This document shows positions 7,798 through 17,327 of a stretch of DNA of 59,501 nucleotides, one piece after another. The stretch comes from Arsukibacterium perlucidum DSM 18276 (GTDB lineage Bacteria; Pseudomonadota; Gammaproteobacteria; Enterobacterales; Alteromonadaceae): assembly GCF_000382165.1 (NCBI RefSeq), contig NZ_KB907721.1, positions 1 through 59,501 on the forward strand, read 5' to 3'. Below the pieces are notes generated by a model. The model had not been told where the DNA came from. It saw only the letters and a list, made by a program, of their open reading frames with translations, and did not search any database. The first letter of the stretch is position 1. Every line of letters starts with the position of its first letter. The translations under genes were made by a program, and so were the position numbers.

Positions 7798-7963
7798 ATG
7801 AAGTTCACTTAAATACCAAACGTCACGTCAGGCTAGCATGACCGAATCACGGATGAAATAGCTCACTGCGCCACGCTGATGCTGATGCTGATGCTGACAT
7901 TGCCAAAACCTGCAGTTTAAGCAACACTATGGCAACGTTTTTTGCAGCTTATCCGGAGCGACT
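7798..7963. repeat. intergenic region with a short GATGCT tandem repeat
   Basis: At 7875-7898 the hexamer GCTGAT/GATGCT repeats about four times. No gene is supported in this spacer. It should hold the promoter of the SMP-30-type gene. Confidence 0.5.
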
Positions 7964-8257
7964 ATGTTTAAAGTCAAATCGAAACGTTTTGCCTCACTAG
8001 TTATGCGGCGATGTCAGCGAAAGTGTACTTAATGCCATGAATGATTCAGGCAGCACGACGGCGGCGACAGTGCTGTTTCAGTTAAAAGGTGAAGAGCCGG
8101 CACCAAACAAATTGCCATTTGCCGAACAAGCATTAGCGCTAAAGCGGCAAAATGCCAGTGATATGCAGATCCTCGAGCAGCTTTATAGCGGTTTCGCTAA
8201 AAAAGCGCCGCGGAAAAAACGGCGCTTGGCAAAGAGTTTTATGTCGAGTAGTGCTGC
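7964..8257 (+). pseudogene. frameshifted small ORF of unknown function
   Basis: An ATG at 7964, with GGAG 5 bases before it, opens MFKVKSKRFASLV and then runs into a stop at 8030-8032. The neighbouring frame continues from about 8000 as CGDVSESVLNAMNDSG and goes on with normal protein composition (GEEPAPNKLPFAEQALALKRQ). One indel near 8000 would join the two parts into a single small protein. The far end runs into the terminator of the opposing gene, so the natural stop is uncertain. Family unknown. It could also be two independent spurious frames. Confidence 0.35.
8197..8227 (-). terminator. rho-independent terminator of the aminotransferase-like gene
   Basis: On the minus strand AAGCGCCG, a nine-base loop, and CGGCGCTT form an 8-bp GC-rich stem followed by TTTT. 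It lies about 30 bases after the stop at 8258. Confidence 0.8.
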
Positions 8258-9553
8258 TTACACCGATACCAAGGCTGCAAGCGTACGGTCAATTTCCTGC
8301 TCGTTATTGATCAAGCTGGGCGCAAAGCGGGCGTAAGATTTGCGATAGGGTGTACTGCTCATAATAATGCCTTTGGCATGCATCGCCTTGACCACGTCGT
8401 CTGGTGGCATTTGCTTATAGTCAAAACACACCAGACCAGATGATAACTCCGGCGACATTGGCGTGTAGAGTTTTACCCCCGCCATTTTGGCCAGGCCTTG
8501 TTTTGTTTGGCTATTAAGCTGATGAATACGCGCCTGCACTTCAGCTTTACCCAGTTGCAGATGCAATTTAAAGGCTTCAGGCAGCGCCCAGCGGTGTTCA
8601 AACGAATGAAAGCCGCCCGGCGTCATATGTTCACCAATCGGTACCTGATCCTGAGTGCTGCCGCCCAGCCAGACATCATATGACTGACTAAAGCTCGGGA
8701 TAACTGCATTACAGTGCTGCCAGCCACGCTTGCTGCCCCAGATCACACCGGTACCGCGCGGGCCGAAAATCCACTTATGCGTGCCGGCAATAAAGAAATC
8801 ACAACCCAGTGTAGAAACATCAACGTTTTCAATGCCAAAGCCATGCACACCATCAACGCAGAAAATAATCTGTTCGGCTTCATTACGCTGTTTATTCTGT
8901 TCATTTAGCATATCGGCAATGGCGCGCACCGGCAGTTTTACCCCGGTAGACGAATGCACCCAGGTGACTATGACGACCTTAGTTTTGCTATTGATGCCCG
9001 CTTTAAGTTTGCTGACCACTTCATCTACCGACACTTGGGCAGGATCATCGTACAGTGCAACCTGCCGCACTGCAGCACCGGTTCTGTCAGCCCTAAGCTT
9101 AAGTGATAAGTCAGTGGAATAGTGATCATGCACCGTTTGCAGTATTTCATCACCCGGGCGCAGTTTTAACCCACTGTATACCATTGCCAAACCCATAGTG
9201 GTGCTGTCGGTAAGCGCGATTTGCCAGGCTTCGCCACCCATGTACTCTGCTGCCACAGCGGCAATCTGGTGATCTATGGTCATAAAGTGCTCATGCCAGT
9301 AATCGGCCGGGTTTTCATCAAAGGCTTTACGGTGGCGTTCAATGGCAGCCGCTACTGGTTTGGGGTGCGAAGCCAGTAAAAAAGTGGCCAGGTGGATATA
9401 GTTATGGGTTAACGTAAACTGCTGTCGAAGGCCTTTCCAATCAGCGGTTTTAAGCGCGGGTATGGCGCTACTGGCTTGCAATAGTCCAGATACTGGCAGC
9501 AAAGTGGTACCAAGTAATAATGAGGTTTGGGTAAGAAAGTCGCGGCGTTTCAT
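8258..9553 (-). CDS. Tat-exported class V aminotransferase-like protein (isopenicillin N epimerase-like)
   Basis: 431 residues. The start MKRRDFLTQTSLLLG is a twin-arginine signal. The fold-type I PLP enzyme shows TDSTTMGLAM (phosphate binding), VDGVHGFG (cofactor Asp), and GTHKWIFGPRGTG with the Schiff-base lysine. C-terminal SYARFAPSLINN is typical of the class V family. Such Tat-exported relatives are common in Proteobacteria but their substrates are mostly unknown; epimerase, lyase or desulfurase chemistry is possible. The gene stands alone with its own terminator. Confidence 0.85.
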   Translation of the reverse strand: MKRRDFLTQTSLLLGTTLLPVSGLLQASSAIPALKTADWKGLRQQFTLTHNYIHLATFLLASHPKPVAAAIERHRKAFDENPADYWHEHFMTIDHQIAAVAAEYMGGEAWQIALTDSTTMGLAMVYSGLKLRPGDEILQTVHDHYSTDLSLKLRADRTGAAVRQVALYDDPAQVSVDEVVSKLKAGINSKTKVVIVTWVHSSTGVKLPVRAIADMLNEQNKQRNEAEQIIFCVDGVHGFGIENVDVSTLGCDFFIAGTHKWIFGPRGTGVIWGSKRGWQHCNAVIPSFSQSYDVWLGGSTQDQVPIGEHMTPGGFHSFEHRWALPEAFKLHLQLGKAEVQARIHQLNSQTKQGLAKMAGVKLYTPMSPELSSGLVCFDYKQMPPDDVVKAMHAKGIIMSSTPYRKSYARFAPSLINNEQEIDRTLAALVSV

Positions 9554-9615
9554 AGCTAATCATCCTGATTAAATTTTAACCAGTATAGCGCATGATATTT
9601 TTTTTGGTGGCGGAG

Positions 9616-11829
9616 CTAAGACAAGCTCACATTACGCCATTTTGACAACCAGTCTACAAAAGCATTTGCGGGCATGGGTCTGGCAATGCCGTACCCCTGA
9701 CCAAACACATAGCCTATCTGCAATAACTTTTGCATATGTGCCGCCGTTTCTACGCCTTCGGCAATAGTCGCCAGTTCAAAAGCCTCCGCCAGTCGGCTGA
9801 CACCCTGTAGTATCGCTAAATCATCGGCATCGGTCAGAATGTCCCGGACAAAACTCTGATCAAGTTTTAGCGTACTAATAGGTAATCGTTTTAAATACGA
9901 CAGCGATGAATAACCGGTACCAAAATCGTCTAACGAAAAGGTCACACCAAAGGCAGAACACGCATGCATAGTTTGCTTAACATGGGCAATATCCTGTAAT
10001 GCACTGGTTTCCACAATTTCTAGCTCGAGCATACTCGGTGGCACCGCTGGAAAGGCGTCGAAAATGGCGCCTAATTGCTGCGAAAAGTCAGCTTGCTGCA
10101 AGTGAAAGGCGGCAATATTAACGGATATCGAGGTGGTAACCCCTTGCGCCTGCCATATCTGGTACTGCCGAAATGCCTGACTAATTACCCATTGCCCAAG
10201 TTGCACACCTAGCTCATGGTGCTCAATCAAAGGTAAAAACTGCCCCGGTGCCATTAAACCATGCCCTGGATGCTGCCAACGGACCAGCGCTTCTACGCCA
10301 ACACATTCACCGGTAAGCATATTCACTTTGGGTTGGTAAAATAATACAAATTCTTGCCGGGCCAGGCCATCACGAATGTCATTCAAACTTCGTAATACTA
10401 TCCGTGTGTGCTGATCTGCCTCATTATCAAATAGGTGGAATCTGTTTTTACCCGCTTGCTTCGCAACGTACATCGCCTGATCGGCTTGGCGCAATATCTG
10501 TTCAGCAGCTACATCGACGTTTTGCGGATAAAAGCTAACACCAATACTGGCCGACAGCGTGACGGTCACTCCGGAAATAGTCACCGGTTCGGCCAGGCTG
10601 GCCAAAGCTTGTTGCAGCAATGGCAAGCTATCTTCAACCTGCGACAGGGTATTAAGTAAAAACACAAACTCATCACCACTCATCCGGGCAACAATATTGT
10701 CGTTGCCCACTGCCGTCACCAGACGCTTGCTAAGTGTCTGCAACACCTGATCACCCAGAGCATGGCCGTAGCGATCATTTACCGCTTTAAACCCATCAAT
10801 ATCAACAAAAGCTACTGCCAATAGTGACTCACTTTGTGCGGCTTTTAGCATGCTGCTTTGTAACTGTTCCGCCAGCAAAACCCGATTTGATAATCCGGTT
10901 AAGGGATCATAATGTGCTAAGTGCTCAAGCCGTTGTTGCACTTGCATCCTGGTATGCTCTAAAAGAAACAAACGATGACGGGTGCGGCTTAACCACCCCA
11001 ACAGAGTATTATCTTTGCCTGCAGGCACCACGATATCTGTAGTAAAGTCTCCATTACCCAGTGCCTCAATTTTGCTATAAAGCTCAGCCACCGGCGCCCC
11101 TAAAATGGCCAGCTGTCGCCGCTTCAGCTGCCAAAGCAGCATTGCTAACATTACGCCTAAAACAACAAAAACCAGCCTTAACCATCTGGCAGATATTTCA
11201 GCCTGACGAACTGCATCTACGGTACGTGAATTCATCATTTCGTATAAATCATCTATTGGCCGCATAATGCCGGCTTTAGCAAGATGGTATTCATTATTGT
11301 GCAGTAACACTAAGGCTTGTTCACGCAATAGCGGGTCGCCAGATGCGACAAGCTCCATAGCTCGCTGCTCAATATTGGTTAAATCATCCGAAGCTTGCTT
11401 CGCAGAAACTAACTGTGTCAGCTCTATGTCGGTAAAGCCGACTTGCCGCATACTATCCAGCAGGGCAGCGGGTGGACCAAACGGTCGTGGGCGGTTATTG
11501 TTCGCATCCACTAAATCCCAATAAATATAATGGTAATTTTCTGGCTTGGGTGCATGGCCATTACGAATAGCAAAAATCTCATCAAAGTAGTGCCGGTAGC
11601 GCTGCTCACCGGTAACCGCATAAGTACGCACCATCCGTGTAAGATCATCTGAAGACTGCCTTAACTCGTCGGCAAGTAAAAATGATTGCAGCCTTTTTTT
11701 GTTAGCGCTATCAATGGCCCTTTCAGCATCTACATAGACAAAAAAGCTTATTAAAAACAGCACAAAGACTGTGAGCGTAACACACAGCCGTATATCAAAA
11801 TCAGTCAGCTTTGCTAACCATTTCCTCAA
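9616..11829 (-). CDS. membrane-bound GGDEF-EAL cyclic-di-GMP enzyme
   Basis: 737 residues. TM helices lie at about 14-32 and 216-234 and frame a periplasmic helical sensor of about 180 residues. A short HAMP-like linker follows, then GGDEF (about 300-465) with the signature changed to SGDEF (384-388), and EAL (about 485-735) with EALVRW (513-515), EIVET, DDFGTGYSSL, LKLDQSFV and AEGVE all intact. No RxxD inhibitory site precedes SGDEF. The EAL half looks catalytically complete, so phosphodiesterase activity is likely. SGDEF enzymes can still be cyclases, so dual activity is possible. It controls motility or biofilm through c-di-GMP; the sensed signal is unknown. Confidence 0.9.
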   Translation of the reverse strand: MRKWLAKLTDFDIRLCVTLTVFVLFLISFFVYVDAERAIDSANKKRLQSFLLADELRQSSDDLTRMVRTYAVTGEQRYRHYFDEIFAIRNGHAPKPENYHYIYWDLVDANNNRPRPFGPPAALLDSMRQVGFTDIELTQLVSAKQASDDLTNIEQRAMELVASGDPLLREQALVLLHNNEYHLAKAGIMRPIDDLYEMMNSRTVDAVRQAEISARWLRLVFVVLGVMLAMLLWQLKRRQLAILGAPVAELYSKIEALGNGDFTTDIVVPAGKDNTLLGWLSRTRHRLFLLEHTRMQVQQRLEHLAHYDPLTGLSNRVLLAEQLQSSMLKAAQSESLLAVAFVDIDGFKAVNDRYGHALGDQVLQTLSKRLVTAVGNDNIVARMSGDEFVFLLNTLSQVEDSLPLLQQALASLAEPVTISGVTVTLSASIGVSFYPQNVDVAAEQILRQADQAMYVAKQAGKNRFHLFDNEADQHTRIVLRSLNDIRDGLARQEFVLFYQPKVNMLTGECVGVEALVRWQHPGHGLMAPGQFLPLIEHHELGVQLGQWVISQAFRQYQIWQAQGVTTSISVNIAAFHLQQADFSQQLGAIFDAFPAVPPSMLELEIVETSALQDIAHVKQTMHACSAFGVTFSLDDFGTGYSSLSYLKRLPISTLKLDQSFVRDILTDADDLAILQGVSRLAEAFELATIAEGVETAAHMQKLLQIGYVFGQGYGIARPMPANAFVDWLSKWRNVSLS

Positions 11830-12027
11830 TACACACCTCTATTAATCACCCAATCAAATTATGGGTTTTGCAAAAAGTTAAACCTCTATGACGTAGTTAA
11901 TAGTAGGTAATTTATATGACATCGGTATTTTATAATACAGTGGCATAATAAAAAAATTCTTTTCAATTTTTGTGTTCCAAATTTTTCATGGCACCATCCC
12001 CTAGTCGAATAATTGGGAGTACGTAAT

Positions 12028-12210
12028 ATGAAAATCATCAGAATTCACGAGGTGTTGGCTATCGTAAAAATTAGCAGATCACTGTGGTATCAATCAATTC
12101 GGGACGGAGATGCCCCTCGCCCGATAAAACCTGGGCCCCGGGTTTCGTTTTGGATTGAAGAAGAAGTGCACGCCTGGCTGGATCGGAAAGCAGCTGAGCG
12201 CTTTCAATAA
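12028..12210 (+). CDS. AlpA-family excisionase-like regulator
   Basis: 60 residues from the ATG at 12028, with GGGAGT 8 bases upstream (a TTG at 12013 would overlap that site). It reads MKIIRIHEVLAIVKISRS, then PRPIKPGPRVSFW and EEEVHAWL, the standard AlpA/MerR-like winged-helix plan. These proteins activate or assist the integrase of P4-like islands. No integrase gene is present nearby. Its position 70 bases before a second attachment-like sequence suggests a remnant of an integrated element. Confidence 0.85.
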   Translation: MKIIRIHEVLAIVKISRSLWYQSIRDGDAPRPIKPGPRVSFWIEEEVHAWLDRKAAERFQ

Positions 12211-12276
12211 TATTTTTTAGTAACACAGGATGTAACACATGCGAAGTGGCTGCCCTGCAGCCCCCTATTTACAAGG

Positions 12277-12339
12277 GGCTTCGATTCCTGCAATAGAGCC
12301 AAAAGCTATTTCCGGTGATCCCCATTTCACTTATACACA
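12277..12339 (+). other. second attachment-site-like sequence
   Basis: Shares TTCGATTCCTGC exactly with the 6.49 kb site. After a short divergent stretch it again matches that site: AGCC(A), 17 of 23 bases with all differences transitions, and CTTATACACA against CTTGTACACA. It lies just after alpA and just before the ABC operon. Confidence 0.4.
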
Positions 12340-12391
12340 TATCGTCTATATTAATCTCAGGCAACCAAGCCCCCTCTGGCAGGATAGTTTA

Positions 12392-13045
12392 ATGCTGCAA
12401 GTTACCCGCTTAGCAAAATCACACCAAACGCCACAAGGCCCGCTACCTCTGTTTAGTAACATAAGTTTTGGTATTAAAGCAGGTGAGAGCGTCGCCCTGA
12501 TGGGAGAATCAGGTTGTGGCAAATCAACTTTATTACATATTCTGGCTGGCCTTGAGCATGCTGATCGGGGACAGGTTATCGTTAATAACCAAGATCTTAT
12601 TCAAATGAATGATAGCCAACGTGCCCTGCTTCGACGTCATCATTTAGGGGTTATTTTTCAGCAGCTAAATTTAATTCCCAGTCTGACAATTCAGGATAAT
12701 TTAGCTTTTCAGGCCCGACTCGCCGGTACGTTAGACCCAAAGTGGTTAAAACATCTTGTGGTAACGTTGGGCCTGGAAGCATTGCTAAAACGCTATCCGG
12801 CGCAACTGTCTGGTGGCCAACAGCAACGGGTGGCGATCGGACGTGCTCTGGCAGCCCGCACTCCCCTGTTGTTTGCCGATGAGCCCACCGGAAGCCTGGA
12901 TGAAACAAATGCGGAACAGGTCATGTCACTGATGTTAGCACTGGTGAAAGAAACAGGCAGCAGCTTGCTAATGGTGACTCACAGCTCCCTGTTAGCCGCG
13001 CGGCTGGATCGTGCAATGACCTTAAGCCAGGGACAATTGAGCTAA
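12392..13045 (+). CDS. ABC transporter ATP-binding protein (AttE/LolD-like)
   Basis: 217 residues from the ATG at 12392, with AGGA 8 bases upstream. An open frame extends further 5' through the attachment-like sequence but is not needed for the fold. Walker A GESGCGKST, signature LSGGQQQRVAIGRALA, Walker B LLFADEPTGSLDE and an H-loop (VTHSS) are all intact. It belongs to the MacB/LolD class, which powers FtsX-type permeases acting on lipoproteins or envelope substrates rather than transport across the membrane. It overlaps the permease gene by one base. Confidence 0.9.
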   Translation: MLQVTRLAKSHQTPQGPLPLFSNISFGIKAGESVALMGESGCGKSTLLHILAGLEHADRGQVIVNNQDLIQMNDSQRALLRRHHLGVIFQQLNLIPSLTIQDNLAFQARLAGTLDPKWLKHLVVTLGLEALLKRYPAQLSGGQQQRVAIGRALAARTPLLFADEPTGSLDETNAEQVMSLMLALVKETGSSLLMVTHSSLLAARLDRAMTLSQGQLS

Positions 13046-15567
13046 TGCAACTCCGGCACCCTAAGCTGGTGGTATTACATGCGTTGCTGAGCCACTGGTG
13101 GCGCCATCCTGTGCAGTTGAGCACGCTTATTCTGGGGTTACTCGCGGCAACGGCGCTGTGGAGCGGCGTTCAGGCACTGAACCAGCAGGCACGTTTCAGT
13201 TACGAACAGGCAGCGGCGAGATTCAATAGTATTAATCAAGCGCATATTGTCAGTACAACCGAGCAACATCTGGCCGAAGCAGATTATATCTACCTACGAC
13301 GTTCAGGCTGGAAAGTCTCGCCACTGGTGGAAGGAGCACTGGCGCTTGATACAGATGATCTTCCCCTTAACGTTATTGGTATTGAACCGCTGACCTTGCA
13401 AAGTGCGAACGCATCTTATCAAGGTGCCACCGGCTTGCCGGCCAACTTGGCGTTAAATCATTTTTTAACGCCCCCCTGGGAGGTTTGGGTATCGCCTTTA
13501 ACCGCTGAGCGTATTACCCCACTACTGAAAAATACTCCGAAAACTGGCTTTCCATTCAACCCGGAGGGCGATCAGGTCAGTATTAAAGTCAGTTCAGCAT
13601 TGGCAGACAATGAGCTTATTACTGACATCTATCTGGCACAACACTGGCTTAACATGGAGGGGCAATTATCCAGGCTTCTTCTGTTCGATCACACTCAACA
13701 CTCACAGCTTTCGGCAGAATTGGCCACACGTCTGCGTTTAATTCTGCCGCAGAGCGACCATGATATCTCGCGGTTAACGGCAAGCTTCCATTTGAACCTG
13801 ACAGCATTGAGCTTACTGGCTTTTTTAGTGGGCTTGTTGATGGTGTACTCCGCAATTCACCTGGCACTGACTCAACGGTTATCGCTGCGCCGTATTCTAT
13901 TCAGTTGTGGGGTCAGTCAGCGTGAGCTGATGGCGTGGTTATTGGTGGAGTTGTTAGTACTCAGCGGCCTTATTGCCTTGCCAGGTTTAGTCCTGGGTTA
14001 CTGGATTGCGGCATTGTTGTTACCTGATCTGTCTGCAAGTTTGACCGGGCTATATGGCGCTCAAATTTCAGGCGACTTACAACTTTCATGGCAATGGTGG
14101 CTGCAGGGTGTATTTATGGCATGGGGCGGGACACTGATTGCTGCCATCGTGCCTCTGCTCAAACTTATCAAGCACGATGGTGGTCATCAAAGCCAATCGA
14201 TGTCATTTCCGGGGCAGCAAAAAAAGCGAAACACATTAATGGCTGCTGGCCTTTTTACCGCAAGCCTTGCCTTATTAATGGCATGGCTGGGTGATTCCTT
14301 ACTAAGTGGATTTTTACTGCTCGCTCTGGTATTCCTCAGTGCAGCGCTGCTCATGCCGGTGATATTAGACTCGCTTTTGCGGCTATGTCAGCGCTATACC
14401 CACTCATTTTCTGCAGACTCAGTCACACCGACATCTGCCACTGCTCAGTGGCTCTGGGCAGATGCCCGTATGCAAGTCCCTCACCTAAGCGTGGCATTAG
14501 TTGCATTGTTGCTGGCATTGTCCACCAGCATTGGTGTCGGCGGTATGGTTGAGGGGTTTCGTAACACCTTTACAGGCTGGCTTGATCAACGTCTTGCTGC
14601 AGAAGTCTATGTCCGCACTGACAGTGAAACACAGGCTCAGGAAGTGACTAAATGGCTTAGCCAACAAGCTAATGTCACTGCAATTCTTCCTTCTGCAGGT
14701 AAAGACGTTCAACTGGCAGGCATCCCGATTGAACTGCGTGGCATCCAGATCCACAGTACCTATATTGACCATTGGCCTCTTCTAAGCAAAACGCCTAATG
14801 CCTGGCATGACATTGAATCGGGTGCAGCAGTGATGATTAATGAGCAACTGGCCCGCCAATTAATGCTCAACATTGGTGATAACATCACTGTACCCGGCAT
14901 ACAACGAACCGAATTTACGATTGGCGCAATATTCAGCGATTATGGTAACCCTAAAGGACAGGTCATGATGGCTTTGGATACATTATATCTAAACTGGGCC
15001 GATGCAAAGCGTGGCAGTTTTGCGCTGCGGGTTGAGCCAGCAGAGATTGATGTCCTCATTCAGGCTCTGACTAAGAGGTTCTCTTTTAACGAGACCCAGG
15101 TTATCGATCAACAAGCCGTTAAACGCTATTCATTACAACTGTTCGAACGCACTTTTGCCGCTACTCAGGCGCTTAATCTGTTGGTGCTGGCGATTGCGGC
15201 AATTGCGCTGTTTAGTAGTCTGTTAACCTTATCAACTATGCGGCTGAGCCAAATTGCGCCAATTTGGGCCTGTGGCATCTCACGGCGGCAATTAGTCATA
15301 ACCGAATTGTTCAGATTGTTACTATTAGCTTTAATGACGGCATTATTGGCGATCCCATTGGGCTTAATTATCAGTTACTGTTTAGTCACCGTCATTAATG
15401 TGCGTGCTTTTGGCTGGGCACTTCCCTGGCAAGTTTTTCCACTGCAATGGTTATACTTAACACTGGCCGCATTGGTTAGTGCCTTCTTAGCTGCAATTGT
15501 GCCAGTGTTAAAACTCCGGTTCAGCTCCCCCAGTGAGCTTTTAAAAGGTTTTCGAGATGATCAATAA
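13045..15567 (+). CDS. FtsX-family ABC permease with two FtsX-like modules
   Basis: 840 residues. An N-terminal membrane helix (about 20-40) is followed by a large extracytoplasmic domain, then three helices near 255-370, two helices around 395-435, a second soluble domain (about 490-690), and a final three-helix FtsX module near 710-830. This is the architecture of AttF+AttG joined in one chain. It works with the upstream ATPase and probably with the AttH-like lipoprotein encoded directly downstream, whose gene overlaps it by 11 bases. Substrate unknown. Confidence 0.85.
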   Translation: MQLRHPKLVVLHALLSHWWRHPVQLSTLILGLLAATALWSGVQALNQQARFSYEQAAARFNSINQAHIVSTTEQHLAEADYIYLRRSGWKVSPLVEGALALDTDDLPLNVIGIEPLTLQSANASYQGATGLPANLALNHFLTPPWEVWVSPLTAERITPLLKNTPKTGFPFNPEGDQVSIKVSSALADNELITDIYLAQHWLNMEGQLSRLLLFDHTQHSQLSAELATRLRLILPQSDHDISRLTASFHLNLTALSLLAFLVGLLMVYSAIHLALTQRLSLRRILFSCGVSQRELMAWLLVELLVLSGLIALPGLVLGYWIAALLLPDLSASLTGLYGAQISGDLQLSWQWWLQGVFMAWGGTLIAAIVPLLKLIKHDGGHQSQSMSFPGQQKKRNTLMAAGLFTASLALLMAWLGDSLLSGFLLLALVFLSAALLMPVILDSLLRLCQRYTHSFSADSVTPTSATAQWLWADARMQVPHLSVALVALLLALSTSIGVGGMVEGFRNTFTGWLDQRLAAEVYVRTDSETQAQEVTKWLSQQANVTAILPSAGKDVQLAGIPIELRGIQIHSTYIDHWPLLSKTPNAWHDIESGAAVMINEQLARQLMLNIGDNITVPGIQRTEFTIGAIFSDYGNPKGQVMMALDTLYLNWADAKRGSFALRVEPAEIDVLIQALTKRFSFNETQVIDQQAVKRYSLQLFERTFAATQALNLLVLAIAAIALFSSLLTLSTMRLSQIAPIWACGISRRQLVITELFRLLLLALMTALLAIPLGLIISYCLVTVINVRAFGWALPWQVFPLQWLYLTLAALVSAFLAAIVPVLKLRFSSPSELLKGFRDDQ

Positions 15568-16636
15568 AGCCGTTTTATTGGCGTCTGTGCTGATGCTTTT
15601 GCTAATAGCAGCCTGCAGTGAGCCTTCACCTTCAGTGCCCGGCCAGGGCTTTGCCGGCCTGGGGTCGGATGCCACCGGGTTCGCCCAGGTTCAGCCAGAC
15701 ATTGAGATCCGCTACCCCGATGCCCTTAATCAACATCCGGAATATCGCATTGAATGGTGGTACGTAACGGCTAACCTGGAAAGTGAATCAGGAGAAATGC
15801 TTGGCATTCAGTGGACCCTTTTTCGTCTGGCGGATTTGCCTTCACCACAGCGCGATGGCTGGGCAAATCAACAACGCTGGTTAGGACATGTCGGCTTAAC
15901 ACGGGCCAACCAGCACCTTTTTGCACAAACCTATGCCCGGGGTGGTATTGGCCAGGCAGATGTTACGATGAACCCATTTTCTGCCCGGATAGATAACTGG
16001 TCGATTACTGCACTGGATGCAGACGCAACAGCTTTTACGTTGCGTGCCAACACAGCCGATTTTAACTATACCCTGACAATAAACAAAATTGGACCTGCGG
16101 TACTACAGGGTGAGCAAGGTTTTAGCTTAAAATCAGCTGATGGACAAGCGTCCTACTACCTTAGCCTGCCTTTTTTAGACGTCTCTGGTTCAATTCAGAT
16201 CGGCGATGAACACTTTAGCGTTAGCGGTGACGCCTGGCTCGACAGAGAATGGAGCAGTCAACCGCTGTCGGCAGATCAGCAAGGCTGGGATTGGTTTTCG
16301 CTGCACCTGGATCAGGGAGATAAGCTAATGTTGTTTCGGCTGCGACATGCGCAAGGGGATGATTATTTTTCCGGGACTTACATCCGCGCCGATGGCTCAA
16401 CCCAACCGCTGCAACCCCAGCAAATAAGAATGCAGCCATTACGACAGCATACCGTAGCCGGCAGAGAGCTGCCGGTAGAGTGGCAGCTTTATGTAGACGA
16501 CTTAGGCATCAATGTCCGCACTCACGCACTAAATCCCAATGCCTGGATGGCAACAGGGATTGCATATTGGGAGGGTCCGATCCGCTTTACAGGCAGTCAC
16601 TCAGGTACAGGCTATCTGGAAATGACTGGTTATTGA
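15557..16636 (+). CDS. AttH/CrtC-family lipoprotein (lipocalin-like)
   Basis: 359 residues. Lipoprotein signal ends LLLIAAC with acylated Cys20. The body carries the CrtC/AttH hallmarks IEWWYVTANL, then GIQWTLFR, SGDAWLDREWSSQ and WDWFSLHLDQGD. The family includes hydroxyneurosporene synthase (carotenoid 1,2-hydratase), but the copy beside an ABC exporter is the AttH type, of unsettled function. The lipid anchor suggests an envelope partner of the transporter. Carotenoid chemistry should not be assumed, since no carotenoid genes are nearby. Confidence 0.8.
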   Translation: MINKAVLLASVLMLLLIAACSEPSPSVPGQGFAGLGSDATGFAQVQPDIEIRYPDALNQHPEYRIEWWYVTANLESESGEMLGIQWTLFRLADLPSPQRDGWANQQRWLGHVGLTRANQHLFAQTYARGGIGQADVTMNPFSARIDNWSITALDADATAFTLRANTADFNYTLTINKIGPAVLQGEQGFSLKSADGQASYYLSLPFLDVSGSIQIGDEHFSVSGDAWLDREWSSQPLSADQQGWDWFSLHLDQGDKLMLFRLRHAQGDDYFSGTYIRADGSTQPLQPQQIRMQPLRQHTVAGRELPVEWQLYVDDLGINVRTHALNPNAWMATGIAYWEGPIRFTGSHSGTGYLEMTGY

Positions 16637-16660
16637 GTTGTACGCCTTTCGTTTGGGCGA

Positions 16661-17320
16661 TTACCAGAGCGGCTGATTGTTATCCAGCACAAACTGCGGA
16701 ATCAGTTGGCTGGCGCTGGCCAATATGGTTTTATTTTTCAAATGCATAATTCGCACATTGACCATGGCCCCACGTTGGCTGTGTTGCACTGTGCCACTTA
16801 GCACATAATCAATTTGCTGGTTGGCAGCTATCTGGCCGGCACGATTACTAAATACTGCGTCACCTTCTGCAGTAAGTTTAATACCACCGGTCAGTTTGTG
16901 GTCAACAACGGTAATGCCGTAACGTGGCATTTGTTGCAAAAAGCCTTCTGCCAGGGCATTGCTAAGCGGGTGCAGGATATGGCGTGACGGTGTTAACTCA
17001 GCAAAGCCAGCAACAGCTACCTTAGAGTTGACAATAGGTGCAGCACTGTTGTGATAGAGCTGCATGGCCAGTTCGGATACATAATCGTCCAGCTGTTTAT
17101 GGCTGGCATACAGCCCGCCGCTTGCCGGATATGCCATCAGGGTATAGTCGGGTTCTGTTTGCTGGCTGCGGGTTTCTGGATCAGTAATGATATACGGCGT
17201 TGCCCCGGACTTATGTTGGTTCTGTGAGGACGCATGCTGACTGAATGGCAATAAATTGCTGCAGCCGCTAAGCAACAAAATTGCGCAACAAACGGTGATT
17301 AGGAAAGGTTTTTTAATCAT
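16661..17320 (-). CDS. FlgO-like outer-membrane lipoprotein (paralogue 3 of 3)
   Basis: 219 residues; lipobox LLLSGC near residue 20. The FlgO domain covers about 75-210: YVSELAMQLYHNS, VAVAGFAEL, LSNALAEGFLQQMPRYGITVVDHK, YVLSGTVQHSQRGAMVNVRI. FlgO-family lipoproteins contribute to flagellar outer-membrane structures in Vibrio, but many copies lie outside flagellar loci, as here. A 12-bp inverted repeat sits 7 bases ahead of the start and no strong Shine-Dalgarno is visible, so translation may be controlled by that hairpin. It converges on the AttH-like gene. Confidence 0.8.
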   Translation of the reverse strand: MIKKPFLITVCCAILLLSGCSNLLPFSQHASSQNQHKSGATPYIITDPETRSQQTEPDYTLMAYPASGGLYASHKQLDDYVSELAMQLYHNSAAPIVNSKVAVAGFAELTPSRHILHPLSNALAEGFLQQMPRYGITVVDHKLTGGIKLTAEGDAVFSNRAGQIAANQQIDYVLSGTVQHSQRGAMVNVRIMHLKNKTILASASQLIPQFVLDNNQPLW

Positions 17321-17327
17321 GGTAAGC

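Noticed and set aside
12239..12391. 5' extension of the ABC ATPase gene by 51 codons
   Set aside because: It runs through the attachment-like sequence, has no ATPase homology, and the ATG at 12392 has a proper ribosome site.
15557..16636. Carotenoid hydratase (CrtC) in a pigment pathway
   Set aside because: The fold fits, but the lipoprotein anchor and ABC exporter context point to the AttH type, and no carotenoid genes are present.
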